Positions 34,753 through 43,684 of a stretch of 64,000 nt of DNA are shown piece by piece. The DNA is taken from the NCBI RefSeq assembly GCF_024662235.1, contig NZ_CP096276.1:310001-374000 (forward strand). Direction: 5' to 3'. Every line of letters begins with the position of its first letter. Within the stretch, counting starts at the first letter, position 1. Made by a program: the position numbers and the translations under genes. Under the pieces are notes generated by a model. The model did no database searches. It saw only the letters and a list, made by a program, of their open reading frames with translations, and had not been told where the DNA came from. This stretch comes from Pimelobacter simplex (GTDB lineage Bacteria > Actinomycetota > Actinomycetes > Propionibacteriales > Nocardioidaceae).

Positions 34753-36330
34753 TTAGCGGCCGCGGTCGTAGGCCATGAGGGCGACGCCGAGGGCGAGGAA
34801 GGAGTCGGGGGAGGTGAGGTCGATGCCGAGGACCTCCTCGATCCGGGCGAGCTGCTTGTAGACGGCGGGGCGGCTGCGGTGGGCGCTGTCGGCGAGGCGG
34901 GTCTTGTTGCCTCCGGCGGCGATGTACTGGCGGAGCAGGCCGACCAGGTCGGTGCCGCGGGCGCCGTCGTGGGCGAGGAGGGGGCCGAGCTCGGCCTCGG
35001 TGAAGGCCTGGACCCGGGGGTCGTCGTGCAGCAGGGCGACGAGGCCGTGGAGGCGGACGTCGGTGTTGCGGAACCACCGGCGTCCCGGACGGCGCAGGGC
35101 CGCGGCGACCTCGGCGACGTGTCCGGCGAGGGCGAGCGACGCCCCCGCCGTCAGTACGCCGGCCGCGAGGTCGCCGACACCGACCACCAGGTCCTCCGAC
35201 AGCGGCGCCGTCAGCCGGTCGAGCAGCTGCTCGGGATCGGCCCGGCCGACGGCCGCGAGCACGCCGACCTGGTCCAGCCGCAGGCTGCCGACCAGGGCGG
35301 GGCAGTGGGCGCGGGCAGCAGCCTCGACGACCTGCTCGACGACCCGGCGGGTGCGGTCGTGGCGCGCGACCGGGTCCTCGGTGGGGGAGCCGACCCGGTG
35401 CACCACCAGCGGCAGGTACGCCGTCGCCTCGGGCAGTCCGAGCGCGCCCGCGCGCGCCGCGGCCTCGGTCTCCGCAGCGATCCGGCCCAGGGACAGCTCG
35501 GTGAGCAGGCCGCCGTGGGCCGAGGTGACCAGGCCGGCCCGGTCCCGCTCGGCCATCCGGCCGAGCTCGAGAGCCTGGGCGGCGCGTTCGAGGACCATGG
35601 TGAGCAGGTCCGGCTCCGCCCCCGGATGAGGTACGACGAGCCGCGCCCACGTGCCGCTCTGCCCGCCGACCGGCGCGGTGAGCCACCCCTCGGGCCCGCT
35701 CACTCCGGTGTCGGGCAGCGACGCCGCCTGGCGCGAGCGCTCCTCCCAGCGGGCGAGCAGGCTCGCGGCGGGGCGCCCGCGCGCGGCGTAGGCCAGCACC
35801 CGGCGGGACAGGTCCTCGAGGACCACCGAGAGCCCGCACAGGTCGGCGGCCGCGGTGACGATGCGGGGTGCGTCGGCGCGCTCGAGGCTGAGCGCGGTGA
35901 ACGTCTCGTGGGTCGAGCGGGCGAACTCCACGAAGGCGTACTGCTCGGCGACGATCGCGCGGTGCACCTCCTCGGTGATGTCGAGGAAGCGGACCTCGGC
36001 GTGCAGCGCGATCAGCGGCAGGTCGGCCGCCCGGGCCGCCGCCACCGCCGCCTCCGGTACGACGGGCAGCCCGGCGCTCAGCTCGACGACCAGGCCCGCG
36101 GCGTCGGCGCGGACCAGGCCGTCGACGAACGCGGCGGCACCGCCGCCGCTCAGCGGCAGCCCGGTGGACAGGATGAGCTCGCCGCCGGTGAGCAGCCCGG
36201 ACAGGTCCGCGATCTCGACCACGTGCACCCAGCGGACGCCGCGGTCGAGCCGGTCCCGTCCGGCGAGCACCTCGGGTCGGCCCTGCTGCACGGCGGGGGA
36301 GGCGACGATCGTGCGCAGGCTGGGCAGCAT
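34753..36330 (-). CDS. PucR-family transcriptional regulator (purine catabolism type)
   Basis: A 525-residue regulator with an N-terminal PucR domain (LPSLRTIVASPAVQQGRPEVLAGRDRLDRGVRWVHVVEIADLSGLLTGGELILSTG region, about residues 2-120), a GGDEF-like middle part and a C-terminal HTH_30 domain (LRQYIAAGGNKTRLADSAHRSRPAVYKQLARIEEVLG). PucR proteins control purine and other nitrogen-compound catabolism. ATG 36330 has TACACT 8 nt upstream on the minus strand (36339-36344). It is divergent from the flavoprotein/PotABCD-like operon, which it probably regulates. Confidence 0.88.
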   Translation of the reverse strand: MLPSLRTIVASPAVQQGRPEVLAGRDRLDRGVRWVHVVEIADLSGLLTGGELILSTGLPLSGGGAAAFVDGLVRADAAGLVVELSAGLPVVPEAAVAAARAADLPLIALHAEVRFLDITEEVHRAIVAEQYAFVEFARSTHETFTALSLERADAPRIVTAAADLCGLSVVLEDLSRRVLAYAARGRPAASLLARWEERSRQAASLPDTGVSGPEGWLTAPVGGQSGTWARLVVPHPGAEPDLLTMVLERAAQALELGRMAERDRAGLVTSAHGGLLTELSLGRIAAETEAAARAGALGLPEATAYLPLVVHRVGSPTEDPVARHDRTRRVVEQVVEAAARAHCPALVGSLRLDQVGVLAAVGRADPEQLLDRLTAPLSEDLVVGVGDLAAGVLTAGASLALAGHVAEVAAALRRPGRRWFRNTDVRLHGLVALLHDDPRVQAFTEAELGPLLAHDGARGTDLVGLLRQYIAAGGNKTRLADSAHRSRPAVYKQLARIEEVLGIDLTSPDSFLALGVALMAYDRGR

Positions 36331-36370
36331 GGTGACGGAGTGTAACGACGGGCTCCGAGATCGTGACAGG

Positions 36371-36402
36371 TCGTACCTAGGCACGACGTGCCACTCTTGG
36401 CA
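36371..36402. promoter_or_regulatory. Two palindromes in the PucR/flavoprotein intergenic region
   Basis: TCGTACCTAGGCACGA (36371-36386) is a 16-bp palindrome with one mismatched pair, and TGCCA-CTCT-TGGCA (36389-36402) is a perfect 5-bp inverted repeat. Both lie in the 83-bp gap between the divergent starts and are candidate binding sites for the adjacent PucR protein. Confidence 0.5.
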
Positions 36403-36413
36403 AAGGTGAGCGG

Positions 36414-37835
36414 GTGCCACCATCCGCGCCCGGAACCGTCTTCTCCCGCACCCCGGCACCGCGCGCCGCGGTCGACCACGCGCTCGCGCAGGTCCGCGAC
36501 GCCTGCTTCTGGTTGGAGGACGTGCCCGGCCGGGTCCCCTACCCGGCGCTGAGCGGCGCGGCCGACACCGACCTGCTCGTCGTGGGCGGCGGCTACTGCG
36601 GCCTGTGGACGGCGCTCGTCGCCAAGCAGCGCGAGCCCGGCCGCCGGGTGGTGCTCATCGAGGCCGAGCAGGTCGGCTGGGCGGCGTCGGGCCGCAACGG
36701 CGGCTTCTGCGCGGCCAGCATCACCCACGGCGAGGAGAACGGGCGCAGCCGCTGGCCCGACGAGTACGACGAGCTCGAGCGGCTCGGCCTGGCCAACCTC
36801 GACGCGATCGAGGCGACGGTGCGCGACCTCGGCATCGACTGCGACTACGAGCGCACCGGCGAGCTGGACGTCGCGATCGAGCCCCACCAGGTCGCTGAGC
36901 TGCGCGAGAGCGGCGCCGAGGTGATCGAGGCCGACGCGCTGCGCCGGATGGTCGACAGCCCGACGTACCTGGCCGGCGTGCTCGACCCGGACGTCGCGAT
37001 GGTGCACCCGGCCAAGCTCGCCGTCGAGCTGGCCCGGGTCGCGAGCGACCTCGGCGTCGAGATCTTCGAGCACACCCGCGCCACGGGCATCGACGGCGGC
37101 GGGCGCAGCGGTCCGGTCCGGGTGCGCACGCCCCGCGGCACGATCTCCGCGCAGCGCGTGGCGCTGGCGACCAACGTCTTCCCGAGCCTGCTGGCGCGCT
37201 ACCGGATGCACACGGTGCCGGTCTACGACTACGCGCTCATGACCGAGCCGCTCACCGCCGACCAGCTGGCATCGGTCGGCTGGGAGGGCCGGCAGGGCAT
37301 CGGCGACATGGCCAACCAGTTCCACTACTACCGGATCAGCCGGGACAACCGGATCCTCTGGGGCGGCTACGACGCGATCTACCACTACGGCCGCAAGGTG
37401 CGCCCCGAGTACGAGCACCGGCCGGAGACCTACCGCCGCCTGGCCGAGCACTTCCTGACGACCTTCCCCCAGCTGGAGGGGCTGCGCTTCAGCCACCAGT
37501 GGGCCGGTGCGATCGACACCTCCACCCGGTTCTGCGCGTTCTTCGGGCTGGCGATGGGCGGCCGGGTCGCGCACGCGGCCGGCTTCACCGGCCTCGGCGT
37601 CGGCGCCACCCGGTTCGCCGCCGAGGTGATGCTCGACCGCCTCGCCGGGCTCGACACCGAGCGGACGCGGCTCGCGATGGTACGCCGCGCGCCGATGCCG
37701 TTCCCGCCCGAGCCGATCGCCTCGATCGGCATCCAGGCGACCCGGTGGTCGCTCGACCGGGCCGACCACCGCGGCGGCCGCCGCAACGCATGGCTCCGCT
37801 CGCTCGACGCACTGGGACTGGGGTTCGACTCATGA
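36414..37835 (+). CDS. FAD-dependent oxidoreductase, PuuB-like amine oxidase family
   Basis: A 473-residue flavoprotein of the DAO family. The dinucleotide-binding motif [20 protein letters not shown] and the following ASGRNGGFC (FAD contact) are clear, and the C-terminal part has [13 protein letters not shown]. The closest recognised group is gamma-glutamylputrescine oxidase-like proteins (PuuB/OrdL), which oxidise secondary or primary amines with oxygen. The substrate is uncertain. It is the first gene of an operon with a polyamine-type ABC transporter and overlaps the ATPase gene (ATGA). The GTG start has AAGGTGAG upstream. Confidence 0.82.
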   Translation: MPPSAPGTVFSRTPAPRAAVDHALAQVRDACFWLEDVPGRVPYPALSGAADTDLLVVGGGYCGLWTALVAKQREPGRRVVLIEAEQVGWAASGRNGGFCAASITHGEENGRSRWPDEYDELERLGLANLDAIEATVRDLGIDCDYERTGELDVAIEPHQVAELRESGAEVIEADALRRMVDSPTYLAGVLDPDVAMVHPAKLAVELARVASDLGVEIFEHTRATGIDGGGRSGPVRVRTPRGTISAQRVALATNVFPSLLARYRMHTVPVYDYALMTEPLTADQLASVGWEGRQGIGDMANQFHYYRISRDNRILWGGYDAIYHYGRKVRPEYEHRPETYRRLAEHFLTTFPQLEGLRFSHQWAGAIDTSTRFCAFFGLAMGGRVAHAAGFTGLGVGATRFAAEVMLDRLAGLDTERTRLAMVRRAPMPFPPEPIASIGIQATRWSLDRADHRGGRRNAWLRSLDALGLGFDS

Positions 37836-38950
37836 CCGTCACCACCGAGACCGTCGCCCCTACGGGCGCGACGGTGCCCGTCATCTCGCTGCGCGGCATC
37901 GTCAAGGAGTTCGGCACGCAGCGCGCGGTCGACGGCCTCGACCTCGACATCGCGCAGGGGGAGTTCCTCTCGCTGCTCGGCCCGTCGGGCTGCGGCAAGA
38001 CCACGCTGCTGCGGATGATCGGCGGCTTCGAGGAGCCCGACGCGGGGGAGATCCTGCTGTCCGGCTCGTCGGTCGTCGGCGTGCCGCCGCACCGTCGTAC
38101 GGTCAACACGGTCTTCCAGGCCTACGCGCTGTTCCCGCACATGAGCGTCGCCCAGAACGTCGCCTACGGCCTGCGTCAGCGCCGTACGCCGCGCGCCGAG
38201 ATCGCCGGCCGGGTCAAGGAGGCGCTGCGCCTGGTGCGGATGGAGGAGTTCGCGCACCGCCCGCCCCGCAAGCTCTCCGGCGGCCAGCAGCAGCGCGTCG
38301 CGATCGCGCGCGCCATCGTCAACCGGCCCGATGTGCTGCTCCTCGACGAGCCGCTCTCGGCGCTCGACCGGCAGCTGCGCGAGCGGATGCAGGTCGAGCT
38401 CAAGCTGCTGCAACGTGAAGTCGGCATCACCTTCGTGTTCGTCACCCACGACCAGGGCGAGGCGCTGGTGATGAGCGACCGGATCGTCGTCATGAAGTCC
38501 GGGCGGATCGAGCAGGTCGGTACGCCGCAGGAGGTCTACGAGCGGCCCGGCAGCGCGTTCGTCGCGTCGTTCATCGGCACCCAGAACTTCGCCGACGCCA
38601 CGCTGCGCGAGGGCGGGGTCGTGGCGAGCGAGGCGACCCGGTTCGCGCCGCCCGCGGCCGCCCTGGCGTCGTACGCCGTGGGGGACGGGCTGCGCGTCGC
38701 CCTGCGCGCCGAGGCGGTCCGGGTGAGTGCCGGGGAGCCGGACCAGCCGGCCAACAAGATCGCCGGCCGGCTCGTGGGCACGTCCTTCCTCGGCGGCGAG
38801 ATCCAGTACGTCGTGATCGGCGCCGACGGCAAGGAGGTGTTCGCCCGGACCCCGGTCCGCGACGCCGCCGACGTCAGCGTCGGCGACCCGGTCTGGTGCT
38901 CGTGGGCGCCCGACTCCGTGCTCGTCTTCCCCGCCGGGGAGGACCGTTGA
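37832..38950 (+). CDS. potA: Polyamine-type ABC transporter ATPase
   Basis: A 372-residue ATPase of the PotA group. Walker [10 protein letters not shown] (50-58), signature [14 protein letters not shown], Walker [13 protein letters not shown] and switch His in VTHDQGEA are all intact. The C-terminal TOBE-like domain (about 285-370) is of normal size. The start overlaps the flavoprotein stop. Substrate type (polyamine or another amine or carboxylate) cannot be read from the ATPase. Confidence 0.88.
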   Translation: MTVTTETVAPTGATVPVISLRGIVKEFGTQRAVDGLDLDIAQGEFLSLLGPSGCGKTTLLRMIGGFEEPDAGEILLSGSSVVGVPPHRRTVNTVFQAYALFPHMSVAQNVAYGLRQRRTPRAEIAGRVKEALRLVRMEEFAHRPPRKLSGGQQQRVAIARAIVNRPDVLLLDEPLSALDRQLRERMQVELKLLQREVGITFVFVTHDQGEALVMSDRIVVMKSGRIEQVGTPQEVYERPGSAFVASFIGTQNFADATLREGGVVASEATRFAPPAAALASYAVGDGLRVALRAEAVRVSAGEPDQPANKIAGRLVGTSFLGGEIQYVVIGADGKEVFARTPVRDAADVSVGDPVWCSWAPDSVLVFPAGEDR

Positions 38951-38952
38951 GG

Positions 38953-40083
38953 GTGCTGGCGCCGCGGACCGCCGTGCCGCGGCTGAGCCGCCGCGCCCTG
39001 CTCGGAGGAGCCTCGGTCGTCGGGGTCGGCGCGCTCGCCGGGTGCGGACGCCGTACCTATGCGCCGACGGCGGCTCCCGACGGGCGCAAGGAGAGCCGGC
39101 TCAACGTCTACTCGTGGGGCGACTACGACGACCCCGCCAACATCGAGCGCTTCCGCAAGCAGCAGGACATCACCGTCCAGATGGACGCCTTCGCCTCCAA
39201 CGAGGAGATGATCGCCAAGCTCAGCACGGCACGCGGCACCAGCGGCTACGACATCGTGGTGCCGACGGGCAGCTACGTGCCGCAGATGGTGGCGAACGGG
39301 ATGCTGGCGCCGCTGGACCTCTCGCTCATCCCGAACTTCGCGAACCTCGAGCCGGACGCGCGCAGCCGCACCTGGGACCCGGACAACCGCTACGTGGTGG
39401 CCAAGACCATCGGTACGACGGGCTTCATCTACGACACGAAGAAGATCCAGCGCCCGATGCGGTCCTGGTCGGACTTCGTCGCCGCGGCCGGCGCCGAGGC
39501 CAAGGGCTCGACGTCCGTGCTCGACGACCCGTTCGAGGTCGCGGCGATCTACCTGGCCTCCCACGGCCAGGACCTCAACACCACCGACGCGGCGGTGCTC
39601 GCCGACGCTCGCGACTTCCTCGTGAACGACTTCGCGAAGAACATCCGCAACTTCAGCTCGGACCCGTCGCAGAACATCGTGCAGCGCGACTTCGCGCTGA
39701 TGCAGTGCTACAACGGCGACGCCCGCCTCGGCATGGACGAGGGGGACTACGAGCACTGGAAGTTCGTCTACCCGACGCCGACCGCGAACCTCTGGATGGA
39801 CACCTGGGCGATCGCCTCCGGCTGCCGGCACCCCGACAACGCCCACGCGTGGATCAACTTCATGCTCGAGCCGGAGGTCGGCTACCGCGACATGGACTAC
39901 ATCGGCTACCCGACGGGCCTCACGGGGCAGCGCGCACTCGCCGTCGAGCGGGAGGTGGACCGGGTCGACCTGGTCTTCCCGCCCGACGAGGTGATGGCCC
40001 GGCTCACGGCCGGCGTCCTCTCCGAGGCGCAGTCGACCCTGGTCGAGATCCTCAACGAGGTGAAGACGAGGGCCGGCTCGTGA
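38953..40083 (+). CDS. potD: Polyamine-type substrate-binding lipoprotein, Tat exported
   Basis: A 376-residue PotD/PotF-like binding protein. The N-terminus has a twin-arginine motif (LSRRALLGG, residues 11-19) and a lipobox LAGC with Cys31, so it is probably a Tat-dependent lipoprotein. The mature part starts LNVYSWGDYDDPANIERFRKQ, the PotD hallmark, and contains YDIVVPTGSYVPQMVANGML. The start is uncertain: TTG 38947 overlaps the potA stop and GTG 38953 is 6 bp later; both follow GGGGAGG at 38936-38942. Confidence 0.86.
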   Translation: MLAPRTAVPRLSRRALLGGASVVGVGALAGCGRRTYAPTAAPDGRKESRLNVYSWGDYDDPANIERFRKQQDITVQMDAFASNEEMIAKLSTARGTSGYDIVVPTGSYVPQMVANGMLAPLDLSLIPNFANLEPDARSRTWDPDNRYVVAKTIGTTGFIYDTKKIQRPMRSWSDFVAAAGAEAKGSTSVLDDPFEVAAIYLASHGQDLNTTDAAVLADARDFLVNDFAKNIRNFSSDPSQNIVQRDFALMQCYNGDARLGMDEGDYEHWKFVYPTPTANLWMDTWAIASGCRHPDNAHAWINFMLEPEVGYRDMDYIGYPTGLTGQRALAVEREVDRVDLVFPPDEVMARLTAGVLSEAQSTLVEILNEVKTRAGS

Positions 40084-40964
40084 AGGGGCGCGGTGCGTGG
40101 ACGTCGTTCCCGGTCTGGGCGTGGCTGCTGTTCTTCATCTTCATCCCGCTCGGCCTGGTCGCCTGGTACAGCTTCGGCTACAAGCCGGGCCTCTTCTCGC
40201 CGGTCGCGAACGACAAGCTCTCCCTCGACAGGTACGGCGAAGCGCTCACCGGCACCTTCCTGCGCACGTTCTGGAACACCCTGCAGATCGCGGGTGTCGG
40301 CACCGCGCTGTGCGTGCTCATCGGCGTCCCCTTCGCCTACTGGATGGCGGTGCGGACCAGTCCGCGGATCCGCGGGCTCCTCGTCGCGCTGGTCCTCGTG
40401 CCGTACTGGACGAGCTTCCTGGTGCGCACGATCGGCTGGCAGATCGTGCTCGCGCCCCACGGCTTCCTGTCCCAGACGCTCCAGGACCTGCACCTGATCG
40501 ACGGGCCGCTGTCGGTGCTCTACACCCGCGGTGCGGTGCAGCTCGGCGTCGTCTACAACTACCTGCCGCTGATGATCCTGCCGCTCTACGTGGCCTTCGA
40601 GCGCACCGACCCGGCGCAGCGCGAGGCCGCACGCGACCTCGGCGCGGGGCGCTGGCGGACGTTCTTCTCGGTCACGCTGCCGGACGCCCTGCCGGGGCTG
40701 GCGGCCGGGTGCCTGCTGGTGTTCATCCCGCTGACGGGTGACTACATCACCCCGTCGGTGCTGGGCGGAGCGCGGGGCAACATGGTCGGGCAGATGGTCG
40801 CCCAGCAGTTCGAGAGCGCGCAGAACTGGGCGCTCGGTGCGGCGATGGCGTTCGTGCTGATGGGCTTCATCATCGCCACCGTGGTGGTGGTCGGACTGGT
40901 GTTCCTCGCCGCGCGGGCCGTCGTACGGTTCCGGCGGCGGATCGACCTGGAAGGAGTGGCGTGA
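40080..40964 (+). CDS. potB: Polyamine-type ABC transporter permease 1
   Basis: A 294-residue inner-membrane permease (PotB/PotH-like) with six predicted helices and the EAA loop REAARDLGAGRWRTFFSVTLPDALPG. GTG 40080 overlaps the stop of the binding protein (GTGA). It functions with the next permease and the ATPase. Confidence 0.88.
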   Translation: MKGRGAWTSFPVWAWLLFFIFIPLGLVAWYSFGYKPGLFSPVANDKLSLDRYGEALTGTFLRTFWNTLQIAGVGTALCVLIGVPFAYWMAVRTSPRIRGLLVALVLVPYWTSFLVRTIGWQIVLAPHGFLSQTLQDLHLIDGPLSVLYTRGAVQLGVVYNYLPLMILPLYVAFERTDPAQREAARDLGAGRWRTFFSVTLPDALPGLAAGCLLVFIPLTGDYITPSVLGGARGNMVGQMVAQQFESAQNWALGAAMAFVLMGFIIATVVVVGLVFLAARAVVRFRRRIDLEGVA

Positions 40965-41806
40965 TGGCCGCGCGACGCAAGGACCCCGTAGGTGCGGCGT
41001 TCTGGGTGTTCGGGCTGGCTGTCTTCGCCTTCCTGTTCACGCCGATCGTCGTGATCGTCATCTACTCGTTCAACGACGGGCGGCTGCTCGGCTCGTGGCA
41101 GGGCTTCGGCCTCGACGCCTACAAGAGCGCGCTGCACAACGCCACGATCCGCGACGCGGTGCGGATCTCGCTGCTCTCGGGCCTGCTCGCCGCGATCGTC
41201 TCGACCGTGCTCGGCACGGTCGGCGGCGTCTTCCTGGCCCGCTCGCGAAGCCGCTGGGCGCTGGTCCTGACCGGGCTCCTGGCGATCACGCTGGTGACGC
41301 CCGAGATCATCGACGCCATCTCGATCCTGCCGTGGTTCGTCACGCTCGGCACCGACGGGCACATCGGGCTGCTCAACAACGGCCTGGTGCGGCTCGTCGT
41401 CGTCCACACGTCGGTGGCGCTGGCGACGGTGACGTTCATGGTGCGCGCCCGGATGGCGGGGATGGACCCGGCCATCGAGGAGGCCGCCTCGGACCTCTAC
41501 GCGACGCCGTGGAACCGCTTCCGTCAGGTCACCCTCCCGATGGCCCGGCCGAGCATCATGGCCGGCGCGCTGATGGCGTTCACGCTCAGCCTCGACAACA
41601 CCGTGGTGTCGTCGTTCGTCGCGCTGCCGGGCTCGACGTCGTGGCCCGTCTATCTCTTCGGGACGCTGCGGACCGGGCCGCGCCCCGAGGTCGCCGCGGT
41701 CTCGACCCTGATGCTTCTACTCACCCTCGGCGCGCTGGTCCTGGTGGCCGTCGTCCTGCGCCGGGGCGGGGAGCGCGACCTCGCGAGCGCCCTGGGGGCA
41801 GGATGA
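40964..41806 (+). CDS. potC: Polyamine-type ABC transporter permease 2
   Basis: A 280-residue permease (PotC/PotI-like) with six helices and the EAA loop IEEAASDLYATPWNRFRQVTLPMARP. AAGGAG at 40951-40956 lies 7 nt before ATG 40964; the in-frame GTG at 40961 is a less well-spaced alternative. It overlaps the potB stop and the cupin start. Confidence 0.88.
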   Translation: MAARRKDPVGAAFWVFGLAVFAFLFTPIVVIVIYSFNDGRLLGSWQGFGLDAYKSALHNATIRDAVRISLLSGLLAAIVSTVLGTVGGVFLARSRSRWALVLTGLLAITLVTPEIIDAISILPWFVTLGTDGHIGLLNNGLVRLVVVHTSVALATVTFMVRARMAGMDPAIEEAASDLYATPWNRFRQVTLPMARPSIMAGALMAFTLSLDNTVVSSFVALPGSTSWPVYLFGTLRTGPRPEVAAVSTLMLLLTLGALVLVAVVLRRGGERDLASALGAG

Positions 41807-42141
41807 GCGACATGGAGCGCAGCGTGGACGCCGGGAGCGTCGAGATCCCGCACGAGCCGGTGGCGGCGGCCGACGTCGTCTCCGGGACGCCGAGCGTCGG
41901 CGTGCTCGAGCTCGGTGAGCTCGGGGGCGTCGAGATCGGGATCTGGGAGATCACGCCCGGGGTGGTGACCGATGTCGAGGCGGACGAGGTGTTCGTCGTA
42001 CTCGCGGGCGAGGGCACCGTGCGCTTCGTCGACACCGGTGAGAGCGTCGAGCTGCGGCCGGGCGCGCTCGTCCGGCTGAACGAGGGGGAGCGCACCGAGT
42101 GGGAGATCCGCTCCCGGTTGCGGAAGGTCTACCTCGCCTGA
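41803..42141 (+). CDS. Cupin domain protein (DUF861-like)
   Basis: A 112-residue single-domain cupin. The fold signature is visible as EIGIWEITPGVVTDVEADEVFVVLAGEGTVRFVD followed by LRPGALVRLNEGERTEWEIR. Small cupins of this group (relatives of ureidoglycolate lyase-type and DUF861 proteins) often appear in amine, purine or ureide catabolic operons, but no reaction can be assigned. It is the last gene of the flavoprotein/PotABCD-like operon and overlaps the permease gene (ATGA). Confidence 0.78.
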   Translation: MSDMERSVDAGSVEIPHEPVAAADVVSGTPSVGVLELGELGGVEIGIWEITPGVVTDVEADEVFVVLAGEGTVRFVDTGESVELRPGALVRLNEGERTEWEIRSRLRKVYLA

Positions 42142-42150
42142 CCCCAAAAA

Positions 42151-42261
42151 CGCCGAAGTGCGGGGGTTGCTGGTCCGAGGTGGGGAGGTTGCTGGGTCGA
42201 GATCGGAATCTCGACCCAGCAACCGTCGTACTTCGGGGCAGCAACCCCCGCACTTCGCGGG
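42151..42261. repeat. Inverted array of 22-bp units between convergent genes (element 2)
   Basis: Two direct copies of a unit (42153-42172 and 42175-42194, consensus CCGARGTG then GGGGGTTGCTG, period 22) are followed by two inverted copies (42217-42236 and 42239-42258). The inner arms pair perfectly over 17 bp (42187-42203 with 42208-42224, loop CGGA), and the outer arms over 19 bp (42154-42172 with 42239-42257). It lies between the convergent cupin and DUF1116 genes and could act as a bidirectional terminator. Confidence 0.8.
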
Positions 42262-42265
42262 GGTG

Positions 42266-43684
42266 TCAGGCTCCGGCGCGGCTCCGGGTGCGCTCGGCCA
42301 GCTCGGCCAGTGCGGCCGGGAAGATCGACGCCGGGGGCGTGACCAGGCCGGCGCCGACCTGACCGACACCCGCGAGCTTGCCGGCCATGCCGGTGTTGAT
42401 CTGCGGCAGGATGCCGGTCCGGCACACCGACGAGACGTCGATGCCCGTGGCGGCACCGGCGAAGTCGAGGACCGGGATCGGCCAGCGGTTGTTCTCGCCG
42501 ATGGTGATCTCGCGCATCCGGCGGCTGGTGGCCAGGGCGTCGGGGACGGTGCCGCCGACGAAGCGCACGATCGCCGGAGCGGCGGCCATCGCGAAGCCAC
42601 CGATGCCGGCGGTCTCGGTGATGGCGGAGTCGCCGATGTCGGGGTTGGCGTCGTCCGGGCCGTAGTCACCGAGGAAGAGACCCTCGGCGAGCTGGGCGGG
42701 GCCGGTGAACCACTGGTCGCCGGTGCCGGAGACCTGGATGCCGAAGTCGGTGCCGTTGCGGGCCATCGCGACGACCATCGTCGAGCCGGGGATGTCGCGG
42801 CCCGCGTCGAGGGCGAGCTTGCACGCCGGCATGGCGATGTTGAGGAAGAAGTGGTCGTTGCCGCCGATGAATGCGAACGCCTCGGCGATCTCGTCCGACG
42901 AGCGGTTCGCGCGGACCAGGGCCGGCGCGAGGTCGCGCATGAGCATCAGGGTGCCGGCGCGGTTGCGGTTGTGGGCCTCGTCGCCCATCTGGAGCATCTG
43001 GCCGAGGATCGCGGTGGCGTCGACCGGGTCGGAGCCGGCGACGGCCTCGCCGAGCAGCGGGCCGAGGACGTCGCGCATCCAGCGCAGCCGCTCGAGCACC
43101 TCGGGGCCGTAGGCGCCGTAGCGCAGGACCTTCCCGAGACCCTCGTTGAGCGAGCAGTAGGTACGGCGACCGGTGGCCGGGTCCTCGAGGATGAACATCC
43201 ACATCGAGGGCGACACGACGCCGGCCATCGGGCCGACGGCGCTGCGGTGGTGGCACGGCTCGAGCGAGACGTTCGCGCCCGACGCGAAGAGCGCCTCGGC
43301 GTCCTCGGGGTCCTCGACGAGGCCCTCGAACGCGGCGGCGCCCATGAGCGCGCCGCGCATCGGGCCGGAGGCGCGCTCCCACTCGATCGGCGGACCGGCG
43401 TGCAGGAACTGGCCCTTCTCGAGACCGAGCAGCTCGGACGCCGGGGCGACGCCGACGAGCAGCGCCTGGACGTCGAGCATCCGCGAGACGGCGAGCGCGT
43501 TGGCGTCGCGGCGCAGCGGGTCGGCCGCGACCGTGGCGAGGTCGTCGGTGGTGCCCTCCATCGGGGGCTTCCAGTCGACGCGCTTGACGGGGACGGCCTG
43601 GGCCTCGACGGCCGCGGCGAACATGTCCGCGCCGACGGCGGCGACGGCAGCGGGGGACTGGCTGGGCAGGGACGTGGTGCTCAT
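42266..43684 (-). CDS. DUF1116 protein (YlbE/AllG-like), oxamate carbamoyltransferase component
   Basis: A 472-residue cytosolic protein of the DUF1116 family. Family-like stretches are PPIEWERASGPMRGALMGA, HRSAVGPMAGVVSPSMWMFILED, GDEAHNRNRAGTLMLMRDLAP and IGGNDHFFLNIAMPACKLALD. In E. coli the homologue YlbE acts with FdrA and YlbF as oxamate carbamoyltransferase (named AllFGH), which splits oxalurate with phosphate. Here it is the last gene of a DUF2877-FdrA-DUF1116 operon and overlaps FdrA by ATGA. The real substrate in this organism may be a different ureido acid, such as ureidomalonate. Confidence 0.85.
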   Translation of the reverse strand: MSTTSLPSQSPAAVAAVGADMFAAAVEAQAVPVKRVDWKPPMEGTTDDLATVAADPLRRDANALAVSRMLDVQALLVGVAPASELLGLEKGQFLHAGPPIEWERASGPMRGALMGAAAFEGLVEDPEDAEALFASGANVSLEPCHHRSAVGPMAGVVSPSMWMFILEDPATGRRTYCSLNEGLGKVLRYGAYGPEVLERLRWMRDVLGPLLGEAVAGSDPVDATAILGQMLQMGDEAHNRNRAGTLMLMRDLAPALVRANRSSDEIAEAFAFIGGNDHFFLNIAMPACKLALDAGRDIPGSTMVVAMARNGTDFGIQVSGTGDQWFTGPAQLAEGLFLGDYGPDDANPDIGDSAITETAGIGGFAMAAAPAIVRFVGGTVPDALATSRRMREITIGENNRWPIPVLDFAGAATGIDVSSVCRTGILPQINTGMAGKLAGVGQVGAGLVTPPASIFPAALAELAERTRSRAGA

